Under the pieces are notes generated by a model, which worked only from the letters and a program-made list of their open reading frames with translations, was not told where the DNA came from and ran no database searches. From NCBI GenBank assembly GCA_032622095.1, contig CP136062.1, positions 5,766,001 to 5,830,000 on the forward strand: a stretch of DNA of 64,000 nucleotides, written 5' to 3'. Both the position numbers and the translations under genes were made by a program. Source of the DNA: Siphonodentalium dalli. Taxonomy: Eukaryota; Mollusca; Scaphopoda; Gadilida; Siphonodentaliidae. The stretch's first letter is position 1. Every line of letters begins with the position of its first letter. This document shows, piece by piece, positions 37,199 to 48,932 of the stretch.

Positions 37199-37860
37199 TT
37201 GTCGTAATCGGTTGTCAAGACTGACAAGAGGCTAACACAAATCAGTCGATGATTGTTTACAAATTAATTTTATTTTTTTTTAACATTTGCCCAGAAAACT
37301 AATTCCAGTCGCATCAATGGCCATGTAGAGAATATCTTCAATTTTCTATCGGTATTTTAGCCTGATAGATTGATGCGATATTCATAAAGTTTAAAGCAGA
37401 GTAACCTGGGCCAGGCTAACTTTTACTTGTTTCGATTGAGTGCTCATCGATCAAATCTAAAAATAATATTCGATAAATAAAATTGGAAGATAAGATATAG
37501 TTCCAAACGTATTGACAATTTAAACCCATAATATTCTGCAATTGTATGAAACAAACTATTTATTTAATTATATTGAGTTTTAATAATGTTATGAATTGTT
37601 GTATTAGTAACAACAACGGACGAAGAGATGTGAGTTTGTGCTATAAATTAATACGCAATCACAACACACCCCAAATAGTCCTGCCACAGAACACGCGAAC
37701 ACGAGGTCGAAGAATATATTTGATAGGAATAACAGCATAGAATTAACACAGCAACTGAGATAAGCAGGTAAGCTATGTGTACATATTTGTGAACTCCAGT
37801 ATTCTAACCATAGATACTTTTAACGTGATGACAATTTTGCAAATTAAAACAATTAGACAG
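37199..37860 (+). repeat. Dispersed repeat D, copy 1
   Basis: Matches 40,866-41,700 in order: 'tcgtaatcgg.tgtcaagag', 'catttgcccagaaaa', 'agagaatatcttcaattttc', 'gatgtgagtttgtgctataa', 'aactgagataagcaggtaag', 'atacttttaacgtgatgaca'. The last part also resembles 23,890-24,000 and 45,385-45,490. No coding capacity seen. Confidence 0.65.
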
Positions 37861-38373
37861 AAAAACTTGGAAAATTCGATGCACCGTGACCACCATGAGT
37901 CATGACCATCGACAGTGATCAACGCTCACCATGTCACTGCTATGTCATTCTGATCACAGTTATACGACTACATGGTGATCATTCTTTGTTGATATTCATC
38001 AACAATCAGTGAATCATTGCACCAAGTGAACATTTAGACGAACACGATTCAATTGTTTATGAAAGAATTTCCATCGTAGGAAGAAACCATCATTTTGTTA
38101 CCATGTCCATGGCATGGTCCTAACTCATTAGTCCAAAATTGACTATACATTGAATGTATAGTCCAACTTTCCCCATCGCTGGTAACGGAGCTTTTTCTTC
38201 AAGTCCGGAAAGGAAGAATGTGACGATCGAACTCCGGTCACACCGCCAGCTCGTACCCTCCGAAAAAGTAAATTCGTACCCTAGCGCGAAACTATTTAGA
38301 TATCTCATTAAGGCGTGCGTTCAGTTTCTCATCTAATAACTTTGCTTATCTCATTTTTCACCACGATTGAACT
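37861..38373. other. Non-coding stretch, nothing recognised
   Basis: Contains a partial MITE-3-like end ('aagtgaacatttagacg' near 38,022) and 'cagtttctcatctaataact' at about 38,321, an extra copy of part of the next element's arm. No gene. Confidence 0.4.
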
Positions 38374-38811
38374 ATGCGCCGTGTCGTAATCCAGTTTCTC
38401 ATCTAATAACATAAATTTGTCCTGGGTCTTTCTGATTTTTTTGTATTATACACTTGATGACTACACTTTGTGTCGAACGAGTACAGTCCATCTGAGCGAA
38501 TAGGGAAAGCATACAACAATTGTAAGCAAACTGTCCATTCCTATTTCCCAAATTCATGGAAAAAAATAGAAATTTCCCTTCCATTCACAAGATTTTCTTC
38601 ATACTTAATTTGCATAACAGTATTTGATTACGTTATCTTCACACTGACAGCTCTAGTATTATAATCGTTATCGTTCATAGACATTACAAAGTGTAAACCT
38701 CTATGTCGCAATTTGTTTCCCAGTGGTAAAGACCCAGGACCCATTCCTCAAAACAGGGTGAACAAATTTATAATGTTATTAGATGAGAAACTGGATTACG
38801 ACACGGCGCAT
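38374..38811. mobile_element. Long-inverted-repeat (foldback) element, 438 bp
   Basis: The left arm starts ATGCGCCGTGTCGTAATCCA and continues through 'gtttctcatctaataaca'. The right arm is its inverse, ending GGCGCAT at 38,811. Arms are about 45-50 bp and almost identical. The interior of about 340 bp has no gene. No target duplication is clear; 'acgattgaa' occurs near both sides. Confidence 0.65.
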
Positions 38812-38870
38812 TGTGATGGAATACGACGATTGAAAACAGGTAAATATGTTTATTTAATATGTATATATAT

Positions 38871-39979
38871 TAGAGATGGGCGGTTGTGAAATTTTGCCTC
38901 GGTTTCGGTTGTGGAAAAAGAGTTGAGTCTCGGTTTCGGTTTTTATTAATAAAAATTACTAATGTGAACAAAATCTAATTATGCTTCATCATATTACAAA
39001 GAAAACACACCAATTGTATCACCATAACTTGTGAGGTACATGTCCTTTTATAATATTAAATTATGTATCATATTGTTACTATTAGTCTATTACATGTATA
39101 TTGTTAATGTCCATGTCGAGTGGCAGTGCTAGAATGCAAGTGGGTCTGTGTATTGTGTATGACTGCAATTCAGCATCATATGATCATAAGTGTGAAATAA
39201 TATAATGATCATTTATATTGGCATAAAACTAATGTGTGTGACTAGATATATGTGTATAGTTATGATTTGAAAAATAAAATTGGAAATAAACAACAAAATG
39301 AAAATAAAACATGACTAGAATCTCTCAATCACATTATCTGGCTATATGCCTATTACCCCATATTTAGGGAACATAATATTGTACACACTATACAGTATAC
39401 ATGCATCCAATACAAGTAACCTGGATGAGTGCTATTTCTCAACAGTTTACCGACAAACGGTATAATTCATTCCGGCTCCGATTCCGGCATAACATTTTTA
39501 ATCAACGGCGCACAAATATATTTGACGATTTAACATCCAAACAGTGATAAAAACTAATAGGGAGTGCAGGTAACAATCATTGATACCTTTTGATATCGTA
39601 TCCTCGTTATCAAATTCACCTTTCAGAGTATTTGTACGGCTTTAATAATTAAAATAACATGAGAAATAAACTGACTTGTGTTGTTTTTAGTAGTACTACG
39701 GCGAAAATATGTGTACACGGAAGCAACGTAATTAATTCGTCGCGCGATTTCACCATGCGAACTCCTTTCTGCATATAATACAGGCGACACACTTAGATTT
39801 CTTATCTTTCTTTGAAAAATAATTCCTCACAGGACTCGTTTGTTCGTCGTGTTCTGCCATGATTACAGGAAGTTGTGACAACCGAAACCACGGGTTTTCC
39901 CAACTTACCACGGTTGTCATTTCCGGTTTTTCCCGACAACCGAAACCGAACTGATTCCACGGTTAACCGCCCATCTCTA
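38871..39979. mobile_element. hAT-like non-autonomous element, 1,109 bp
   Basis: Ends TAGAGATGGGCGGTT and the inverse TAGAGATGGGCGGTTAACCG, with an 8-bp ATATATAT on both sides (38,863-38,870; 39,980-39,987). Beside the ends are 'cggtttcggttgtgg' and 'gacaaccgaaaccga', inverted subterminal motifs. TAG starts, 8-bp duplications and subterminal repeats fit hAT. No transposase frame. The duplication is low-complexity, so the flanks are less decisive than for the other hAT elements. Confidence 0.78.
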
Positions 39980-39994
39980 ATATATATGTATATA

Positions 39995-40147
39995 CCCTGC
40001 TTGACAAAACAAGTGTCCACCTAACCGCGGTGCAGTTAGCGTTGACACCGCGGCTGAAATGCAACTACACCGCGGCTCCACCGGCTAACTAGTTGGGCCG
40101 CGGTGTACATGTACTTGCCGTTTGGCCATGGTGTAGTTGCCACGGTA
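39995..40147 (+). mobile_element. MITE-1, right half missing
   Basis: Starts CCCTGCTTGACAAAACAAGT after TA (39,993-39,994), runs through 'accgcggtgcagttagcg' and 'gtgtagttgccacggtac', then ends abruptly in 'tagtacaaataccc'. No right inverted repeat follows. Confidence 0.8.
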
Positions 40148-40335
40148 CTAGTACAAATACCCGCCATGCACCTTATTAGTAACTTGGGGACAGTTGGTGT
40201 ATAAAATAAGAAGGGCCGCTTCATGTGAATGAAATTTATTCTGGTACTTGCATGTAACAACATACATGTAAGGTATGGTATTCTTCAAGTTGAAGTAAAT
40301 TTATAACAGTTTCTTCCATTTCAAACAAGCATTAA

Positions 40336-40715
40336 CCCTTTACCCAACAAACCGGCCAAAACCGGCCAAATAAAGCTTCAACAGCCTAAAATATCTTCGG
40401 TCTGTCTCAATAAAACCATACAAATATGGATATCATTGGAACCGGCTCCTTGACCACATTGTGATAGTTACAGTTATGCCCTGTGCCAATGCATTCTCTT
40501 ATATATGCGAGTCGACCATAGGTCGCCTCGCATATATAAGAGAATGCATTGGCCTAAAAAAAATCTTTTTACCATTTTTTCTTACATTCTTTAACAATTT
40601 TATAATTTTTAATGTGTTAAGCCAATGCATTCTTTTATATATGCGAGGCGACCTATGGTCGACTCGCATATATAAGAGAATGCATTGGCACAGGGCCGTT
40701 CTGTTGGGTAAAGGG
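40336..40715. mobile_element. piggyBac-like MITE, 380 bp, with two long hairpins
   Basis: TTAA on both sides (40,332-40,335; 40,716-40,719). Ends CCCTTTACCCAACAAACCGG and the inverse CCCTTTACCCAACAGAACGG: 22-bp inverted repeats with two mismatches. TTAA sites and CCC starts fit piggyBac; Kolobok also uses TTAA and is the alternative. Inside are two 69-bp hairpins (40,485-40,553 and 40,621-40,689), each with about 33-bp arms and a 3-nt loop, and each close to the reverse complement of the other. No transposase. Confidence 0.85.
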
Positions 40716-40795
40716 TTAAGTAATAACGAACCAAAGATGCTTTGGGTCGTATATAGGCTATATCTGATTTTGTGACGTCACCAATTTTTAAGTAA

Positions 40796-40874
40796 TACGA
40801 CCCTTGGATTTTGAATTTTGGATAGCACGAATGTAGGACATAGGATCGGTGGGCCTAAAGCATTTTTGTCGTAA
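40796..40874 (+). repeat. Short element E, copy 3
   Basis: Runs 'tacgacccttggattttg' to 'gcatttttgtcgtaa'. It follows 'gtgacgtcaccaatttttaa', as at 21,580-21,600, and leads straight into repeat D, the same arrangement as at 36,975-37,199. Confidence 0.6.
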
Positions 40875-41700
40875 TCGGCTGTCAAGAGGCCAACACAAAT
40901 CAGTCGATGTGCAACATTCTCCTATTTATATAAACGTCATACAAACATTGATGTGTTTTGTTATTTATAAGGGCAAGTAGCTAGTTTATACTGCATTTCT
41001 ATCAGGTCTATTCACTCTATTGGATTATAATTGGAAACATATCAAACTAAAGCGCTAGAGTTTTAACAAAGCGTGAATTAAATTGCATGACAAAGTTTTG
41101 TTTACAAAATAAAAAAAAATATTAAAAACATTTGCCCAGAAAATCAATTCCAGCCGCATGAATGCACATGTAGAGAATATCTTCAATTTTCTATCGGTAT
41201 TTTCGCCTGAAAGATTGATGCAATATTCACAAAGTTCAAACCTATAAACAATACTATAAGATTCGATTGAGTGCTTCAATTTAAGTTCATCGATACAATC
41301 TAAAATCAATAAATAAAATTGGAAGATAACAACATATAGTTCCAAACGTATTAACCATTTAAACCCATACTATTCTGTGAGTGTACGAAACAAACTATTT
41401 ATGTAATTATAAGTATTGAAAATGTTATGTATTTCTATCAACAATGGCTGAACGAGCGAAGAGATGTGAGTTTGTGCTATAAATTAATACGCAATCACAA
41501 AAAAATAAATAGTTCTGCCACAGAAATAATTTTCGCGAACATGATCAGCGAAGAATATTATGTGATAATCAGATAATATGAACACAACAACTGAGATAAG
41601 CAGGTAAGCTATGTGTGCATATTTGTGAACTCAATTCTTCTAAGCATCTGTAGATACTTTTAACGTGATGACAGGCAAAATTTTGAAAATGAAAACAACA
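40866..41700 (+). repeat. Dispersed repeat D, copy 2
   Basis: Same landmarks and order as 37,199-37,860, with an extra segment near 40,915-41,060. Together with element E the unit is about 0.8-0.9 kb. No protein recognised. Confidence 0.62.
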
Positions 41701-41783
41701 CAAAAATTGCATTGCGAAAATTCGATGCAACATGTGGTATGTCATTCTGAGCACAGTGTCAAAGTTCATTCATGGTGATCTTA

Positions 41784-42101
41784 GTGAACGTTCAGACGAC
41801 CACGATACAATCGTACATGTATGCTCATGTCAAAATCGTAGGTCAAAAATAATATCAAGCACTGTTTGATTTTAGTCTTTAGATGCAAAATCGTGGCATA
41901 TCCTTGGTCGTATGTATGTAAAATTCGTAGCTGGAAATGACCGTAGGGTAGTCAATCACATGCTTTAGGAACAACATACGATATCAATATCAGAATCTGA
42001 ATGTACGACAACATCGCAATCGTATGAACAAACTATCCACGATCTCGTCGGGCCCGATTCCTCCACTTATGATTGAAATTCATGGTCGTCTGAATGTTCA
42101 C
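41784..42101. mobile_element. MITE-3, complete copy, 318 bp
   Basis: Begins GTGAACGTTCAGACGACCAC and ends with the inverse GTCGTCTGAATGTTCAC, with TTA on both sides (41,781-41,783; 42,102-42,104). The interior has 'cgatctcgtcgggcccgat' and 'caatcacatgctttagg', matching the cluster at 18,046-19,690 in opposite orientation. A TTA target is inferred from this one copy. No superfamily assigned. Confidence 0.7.
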
Positions 42102-42290
42102 TTACTTTACTGATATTCATTCAACAACTATTGATAGGTGTCAACATAGGGACCTGCAAATATTCCAGATTCGATTCGATGTCAATATCAGGGACCTGAT
42201 TCAAGCTCGACACCGAATATTTTCGAATCGGTGTTACTTTGGTGTAATCTTGTTATTTTGAGTTAGATATAAACACATGGCAAATGACCT

Positions 42291-42395
42291 AAGTGTACGT
42301 TCAGACGACCACGATTCAATCGTAAGTTGGGGAATCGGGGCCCGATGAGATCGTAGATAGTTTGTTCACACGATTGCGATGTCGTCGGACATGCT
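42291..42395. mobile_element. MITE-3, left fragment
   Basis: Starts 'taagtgtacgttcagacgac', continues to 'cgattgcgatgtcg', then is cut where a MITE-1 begins. Confidence 0.65.
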
Positions 42396-42397
42396 TA

Positions 42398-42475
42398 CCC
42401 TGCTGGACAAAACAAGTGTCACCGCGGTGTATTTGCCGTTCAGCCGCGGTGTCAGAGTTTGTAACTGCAGTTGAG
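42398..42475 (+). mobile_element. MITE-1, left fragment at the edge of copy B
   Basis: Starts CCCTGCTGGACAAAACAAGT after TA, ends at 'aactgcagttgag', and copy B starts at the next base. The break lies inside the palindromic interior. Confidence 0.78.
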
Positions 42476-42605
42476 TACAATGTAGGCTATATCTGATTTT
42501 GTCACGTGACCAATTATTAAATAATACGACATTGTAATTTAGATTTTTTGGGAGCACGATTGTCGCACATACAGTACGGTACATGTAGGATCGGTGGGCC
42601 TAAAG

Positions 42606-43734
42606 TAGGGCTGGACGATATTAACGAAAATAAAAAATGCGATTTTTGGAAATTAAAACCGTGGTTAACGATATAATCGCGTTTTTTTTAAAACAGATAC
42701 AAGAAACTGAAAACAACTTCTCACTGTTCGCTAGAATCACATCATTGTCATTAGTTTTGACAAGTTGGCATCGGGAATAACATACCCGGTATGCAACCAC
42801 TCAACCAGTGACAACCTCATGCTCGATCGATATTCGGAATGAAAAGTAAATTCACTGGTTAAATTCCGCTATTCGGACAATTTCGTTCCGGTGACTTGAC
42901 AAATTCTGGTAGATACCGGTAATTAATAAAACCATTATCTCGTATATGCCAAAACTAAAAGTGTTCTATACTATAGTATCCTTTTCTAACTCGATATGTT
43001 CAACTATGTTGAGTAAATATATATGCTATTCCCGATGACACTTGCGTCGCTTGACAACTGGAAATGTGGTTTACCGTCAAGACAAATTTGACAATGATGT
43101 TCAGTCTTTTAGCGAAGTCCAAACACACGTAGTACATAACTTTTGGAATTCAGCCAAGCAAGGACATCATGTATTGTTGGGCGGGTTTGAAGCTCTAATT
43201 CTATACAATTGGTTTTAACCAATCGCAGTGAGTGGTTTCTTCTAGACGAGAAGAGGGCGGTATCTTCGCCCATTTATTATTTTGATTGACGGTGCATGTG
43301 CATCGTTGTACTGATGGAAGAGGCGTGGCATGACTGACATTCATATCGATCTATCACCTGATCAGTCGTCGATTCATTTGGTGAATTCTCTTGTAATAAA
43401 TATTTCGCAGGAAAGACGGAGAGCGAAAGAGGGACGTATTCTGGGTTTTCATATTCCCCCAATCTCGTTAGTCGTTCTAAATAAACGTTGTTTACTATGA
43501 TGATTGAATATTGAAAAAATAGGACACGGGATTTAGTTGGAATTTAAAACTTAAATAACTCGATTTAGGCTTGAGTTAAACTATTTATTTGTATATATGC
43601 TTATGATTGGATGGCACGGTTGGCACCCACTGATTGCCGACGATATTACGATTATTTTAGATTAGACGATATTACTGACGATATTGAAATTTTAACCGGG
43701 TATTGTCGATTAATCGGGAAACCGCCCAGCACTA
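42606..43734. mobile_element. hAT-like non-autonomous element, 1,129 bp
   Basis: Ends TAGGGCTGGACGATATT and the inverse TAGTGCTGGGCGGTTTCCCG, with an 8-bp GCCTAAAG on both sides (42,598-42,605; 43,735-43,742). Copy A has the uninterrupted 'gtgggcctaaagcattattg' near 21,900. Subterminal 'cgatatt' motifs recur inside. No transposase motif in the short frames. Private to B. Confidence 0.92.
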
Positions 43735-44036
43735 GCCTAAAGCATTATTGTCGTAATTGAAAAAGAAATTGTTGCTGTGTCTTTCGATTACCGGTACTGG
43801 TAATGTAAACGAGAATAGTGAATATGAATTACAATTTACATGTAAGTTCATTGCTAGCGGTAGTACCTTTTATTGAGAAAATATGACAAAATAAATAACG
43901 ACAATAGTGTGATGAATGTTGAGGCGGGGAGAAAATTAACTGGTATTGCATCGCAATTTGCTACCCAAATGTGGATAAAAGCTATCCATTTTGGTATGAA
44001 TTTTATATGATTAATAATGATTTTAGAACAATGCTA

Positions 44037-44790
44037 CCCCGCTCGACAAAACAAGTGTCCATTGGCACCGCGGTGTATTTGCCGTTCGGCCGCGGTGTCA
44101 GCGTTTGTAACTGCGGTTGAGCATCGCGGCCGAACGGCAAGTACACTGCGGCCGAAGGCAAGTACACTTTTGGTCGAACGGCAAGTACACCATGGCCGAA
44201 AGGCAACTACAACGCGGCCGAATGGCATGTACACCGTGGTTAGATTTCTGGTTTGTATCCTCTTTTTTCAGTTTAATGAACGTACACCGCGGCAACTACC
44301 CTGTCCACCTAACCGCGGTGCAGTTAGCGTTGCCACCGTGGCTGAAATGCAACTACACCGCAGCTCCACCGGCTACAGTTGGGCCGCGGTGTACTTGCCG
44401 TTCGGCCATGGTGTAATTGCCGCGGTGTACATTCATTAAACTGAAAAAAGACGATACAAACCAGAAATCTAACCACGGTGTACATGCCGTTCGGCTGCGG
44501 TGTAGTTGCCTTTCGGCCGCAGTGTACTTGCTGTTGGGCCACGGTGTACTTGCCGTTCGGCCGCGGTGCTCAACTGCAGTTAAAAACTCTGACACCACGG
44601 CCGATTGGCAAATACACCGCGGTGCCAATGGACACTTGTTTTGTCCAGCGGGGTACACCATGGCCGAATGGCAAGTACACTGCGGCCCAACTGTAATTAG
44701 CCGGTGGAGCCGCAGTGTTGTTGCATTTCGGCCACGGTGGCAACACTGATCGCACCGTGGTTAAGTGGACACTTGTTTTGTCCAGCAGGG
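44037..44790. mobile_element. Outer MITE-1 with nested MITE-1, copy B
   Basis: TA at 44,035-44,036 and 44,791-44,792. Orthologous to 22,205-23,328 but without the nested MITE-2. The long open frames across it (up to about 140 codons) come from stop-free translation of its short repeats, not from a gene. Confidence 0.87.
44299..44653. mobile_element. Nested MITE-1, copy B, with 16-bp end deletion
   Basis: Same position and orientation as 22,817-23,191 in A. After CCCTG the terminal repeat lacks 16 bp (the part reading CTTGACAAAACAAGTG), so the left end is broken in B only. Confidence 0.85.
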
Positions 44791-44970
44791 TATCTAATCA
44801 AGTCAATGTGATGTTATTTGCTAATCAAAATTTGAAAAGTAATTTGCTTCCTGTGTTGAGGTACGAAAAACACATGGACTGGGCACATGTATTTGTTGAC
44901 TATTGTTGTGAAAGATCATGTGAAAGGTCACGACATCAGGTGACAGAATTGTGGTGTGTAGGAATACAGG

Positions 44971-44996
44971 ACTCTCTCTCTCCCTCTCTCTCTCTC
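44971..44996 (+). repeat. (CT)n microsatellite, expanded in B
   Basis: About 13 CT-type units with one interruption; the matching place in A (about 23,511) has about five. Confidence 0.85.
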
Positions 44997-45674
44997 GTTG
45001 TTTGATCGCCAGTGGGGCAAGTCGACATTGACTTCAGATCTTATTTAGAACGGTTGGCCGAATCAAACTACTTCATCTGCCCGGTATCATCACATCTGCC
45101 ATCATTGATAAAGACCACGGACAACGACCCACGACTACGACAACTCTAAACGGACCACACTGAATACACTTTATACAAACGAGAGGAATTAGGTGAGCCA
45201 TCTTTCTTTTGAGTCTTGATCCCTCTTTCGCCCCGTTTGTATTCAATGTCGGAAATATAACGCAATGTTCCATCCAGTTCGAACTTTGGTCCATCGCCAG
45301 AAATTTAGGCAAAATTCTAACAATAGTCACTTTGTGGGGCGAGTTCAATTGAAAGTGATAAAAATTTGTGATGTGAAATATGAACACAACAACTGAGATA
45401 AGCAGGTAACCTACTAGTACATGTACATGTATGTGCGCATATTTGTGAACTCCATTCTTCTAATCTAAGCATCTGTTAGTATTATCTATAGATACTTTTA
45501 TTAGGCTATCGTTTTTCTTTCCCCAATACCACTATATGTATATGTAAAGCGATCATTTCCCGACCATCGGATCAGCTCCAGTTTGATCCGATGTCATACC
45601 ACCCTTCTCTATCTCGCATACTGCGCATGTCTGTAAAAATCTAGACGATTTATTGTCCAAAAATATTTCCTTTA

Positions 45675-47640
45675 TTAGCTCAACTTACTTTGTAAATTTG
45701 AGCTATTGCCAAGGGTTGGCATCCGTCGTCCGTGTGTGCGTGCGTGTGTGCATCCGTCAACAATTTCCTTTGGTGCGGGCTTCATGTCGTATCTATGGTC
45801 TGATCTTTATGAAATTTGTCATGAATGTTGGCATTGACATCTAGATGGGAACGAGTCGTTTTGGGGTCATTCGGCCAAAAAACATGGCCGCTGGTGGCCA
45901 TCTTGGATTTAAAAATTAAATCCATTGGCGCGGGCTACAGGCCGTACTGTTTGTGTGATCATCATACAATTTGTCATGAATGTTGACATTTACATGTAGA
46001 TGGGAACGAGTCATTTTAGGATCATTCGGCCATCTTGGATTTTACTCTTTTTATCACTAAATCCTTTGACACATTCTACAGACCACATCTCTGATCCGAT
46101 CATCACCAAACTTCATATGGATCATATGGGGCGACCTCTAGATGGGAACGAGTCATTTGGAAAAAAAACATGGCCGCCGTCAGCCATCTTGGATTTTACT
46201 CTTTGCATCACTAAATACTTTGGCGCGGGCTACAGGTCGTATCTTTGGTCTGGTCTTTATGAAATTTGTCATGAATGTTGACATGTAGATGGGAACGAGT
46301 CATTTTAGGATCATTCGGCCAAAAAACATGGCGCTGGTGGCCATCTTGGATTTTACTCTTTGCATCACTAAATCCTTTGACACGTCCTACAGACCACATC
46401 TCTGATCCGATCATCACCAAACTTCATATGGATCATCGGGTCGACCTCTAGATGTGAACGAGTCATTTTGGGGTCATTTGGCGAAAAAACATGGCCGCCG
46501 TCAGCCATCTTGGATTTTACTCTTTGCATCACTAAATACTTTCCTGCGGGCTACAGGTCGTATCTTTGGTCGGATCTTTATGAAATTTGTCATGAATGTT
46601 GACATTGACATGTAGATGGGAACGAGTCATTTTGGGGTCATTCGGCCAAAAAACATGGCTGCTGGTGGCCATCTTGGATTTCCAATTTGAATCCATTGGC
46701 GCGGGCTACAGGCTGTACTGTTTGTCTGATCATCATAAAAATTTTCTGAATGTTGACATTTACATGTAGATGGGAACAAGTCATTTTAGGATCATTCGGC
46801 AAAAACATGGCTGCCGGCAGCCATATTGGATTTTACTCTTTGCATCACTAAATACTTTGACACACCCTACATACCACATCCCTAATCTGATCATCACCGT
46901 CATCACCAAACTTCATATGGATCATCGGGGTGACCTCTTGATGGGAACAAGTCATTTTAGGGTCATTCGGCAAAAATATATGGCCACCAATGGCCATTTT
47001 GGATTTTACTCTTTGTATGACTAAATATTTCTACAAAATCCATTAGCATGGGTTATACATGTAGACCAATCTGTTTCTTTGATCTGTATGAAATTTGTCA
47101 TGGATGTTGACATTGACATGTACCCTGCTTGACAAAACAAGTGTCCACCTAACCGCGGTGCAGTTAGCGTTGCCACCGTGGCTGAAATGCAACTACACCG
47201 CGGCTCCACCGGCTAACTACAGTTGGGCCGCGGTGTACTTGCCGTTCGGCCATAGTGTAATTGCCGCGGTGTACGTTCATTAAACTGAAAAAAGACCATG
47301 GTGTACATGCCGTTCGGCTGCGGTGTAGTTGCCTTTCGGCCGCAGTGTACTTGCTGTTGGGCCACGGTGTACTTGCCGTTCGGCCGCGGTGCTCAACTGC
47401 AGTTACAAACTCTGACACCGCGGCCGAATGGCAAATACACCGCGGTGCCAATGGACACTTGTTTTGTCCAGCGGGGTAGATGACTTTTAGAATTTATTCT
47501 TTGCATCACTAAATCCTTTGGCACACCCTACAGACCACATCCCTCCATTTACTGTCAACCATTAAATGATTCCTACCTACTAGTAAGTTGAGCTACAGTG
47601 TCATTGACACTCTACAGTGTCATTGACACTTTAATTTTTA
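45675..47640 (+). repeat. Tandem array, left array of B
   Basis: Orthologous to 24,187-25,760, with about eight units. It is split by a MITE-1 at 47,123. The terminal hairpin segment is duplicated: the 19-bp CTACAGTGTCATTGACACT occurs twice in a row at 47,593-47,630, but once in A. Confidence 0.78.
47123..47476. mobile_element. MITE-1, 354 bp
   Basis: TA at 47,121-47,122 and 47,477-47,478. Copy A has the empty site 'ttgacatgtagatgactttt' near 25,610. The spacer 'gatttctggtttgtatcgtc' common in the family is deleted here, making this a shorter internal variant. Confidence 0.93.
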
Positions 47641-47659
47641 GTTCTATTTAGTATACTGT

Positions 47660-48932
47660 TAGGGCCCTGCGAATCGGAAATTCGGCAACCGAATCGAATA
47701 TCGAATCGAATCGGGTGTCCGATGTCGACATCGAATCCGAATCGAATCGGGACAAGCACTGGACGGCAAAAAAATCATAGCTGACTATCGGATATCATTC
47801 TAATTATTGTTCACTTGTTTGTCATAAAAGCTGAGAAATTTTCAAATAGGAAACAAAGACCCAAGACACTGGCAGAGTTCACAGTCAAACGTTTGGCGAC
47901 TGACATCGTTCTCAATTTTATGTTAAAAACGAAAATCGAAGCTATATATCACCTAGTACGAAACAGTAAGCACAGACCTTGACACCGACTATAAAATGAA
48001 TAATTACTACTGAATATACTAGTACACTATTCGACTACCCTACACACGTCATATAACAGTGTATATTAATTCGATAATCGCCATTGACTATGAATGTATT
48101 CCAAGGATTTCAGGCCTGATGTACGCTGTATCATAAACAATGGCAGGCATATCGATGAGCATGGCCCACCATATCAGTACCCTGATGTCTACTTGTAATA
48201 ATGCATTCAGTTTGACAGAGGTAACTCTATGTAATAATCATGTGCGTTTTATCCTTGAATTTAATAAAAGATGGCATTACCTGGCTTGCTTGTCGGTCGG
48301 AATGTATTTATGCGATGGACCTTCAAAACATGCTATTATAGGTGGATCATGGATATAAACAGTGTGGGGTGATTAAAATGTATTAATGTGCACCTAGTAT
48401 AGTCATGACACAAAACACACCTAATTGGAAAGTTAACACAAACTATATAAAATTATATACTACATCTATATAGACCTTTGAGGTCATGACTTTTGACCTG
48501 TATATAGTGATTGTAGTCACTTATATATTGCAATATTGTACCCCAACATTTCAACAACAAAAAACAAGTAATCGCCTAACTAGTCTAGATAAAACTCTAA
48601 ATTACATCACACGCAGTGTCAATCCACAAGTTGCGTCCCTTTGCTGTGCTTCACACTTCGGAACGCATACCGGTAGGAGTGATTGGTTCGCTGGCAGAGC
48701 TTGACGCAGCGCCGACGAGACCTCCAGACGTGAAAACACGGTGCATTGCGGCAATTGCCCAATCAATTGAGTCGACCTCTATAAATCAACAGTTTAGTTG
48801 TGTGTCCCCATAAACTGAAACTAATGGGCCGATTCGAAAATATACGAATCGGAGAACCGATTCGTTATCGATTCCGAATCTGACCGCCGATGTCGACACC
48901 AAATCGAATCTTCGAAGCTTCGTAGGGCACTA
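47660..48932. mobile_element. hAT-like non-autonomous element, 1,273 bp
   Basis: Ends TAGGGCCCTGCGAATCGG and the inverse TAGTGCCCTACGAAGCTTCG, with an 8-bp TATACTGT on both sides (47,652-47,659; 48,933-48,940). Copy A has the uninterrupted 'agtatactgtatatgtatat' near 25,770. Near the ends are repeated 'gaatcgaatcg' motifs. A fragment with similar motifs lies at about 42,150-42,230. Short frames inside show no hAT dimerisation domain. Confidence 0.92.

Noticed and set aside
40485-40689. Candidate microRNA genes from the two 69-bp hairpins
   Set aside because: The hairpins lie inside a TTAA-flanked element and the stems are nearly perfect rather than microRNA-like with bulges; kept as a finding about the element, not called as RNA genes.
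44017-44439. 140-codon open frame, and several 90-122 codon frames with shared peptides across MITE-1 copies
   Set aside because: They translate the 22-bp tandem units of MITE-1 on both strands; the same element yields similar-looking peptides in several phases and they begin or end outside element boundaries. No conserved start and no known fold.
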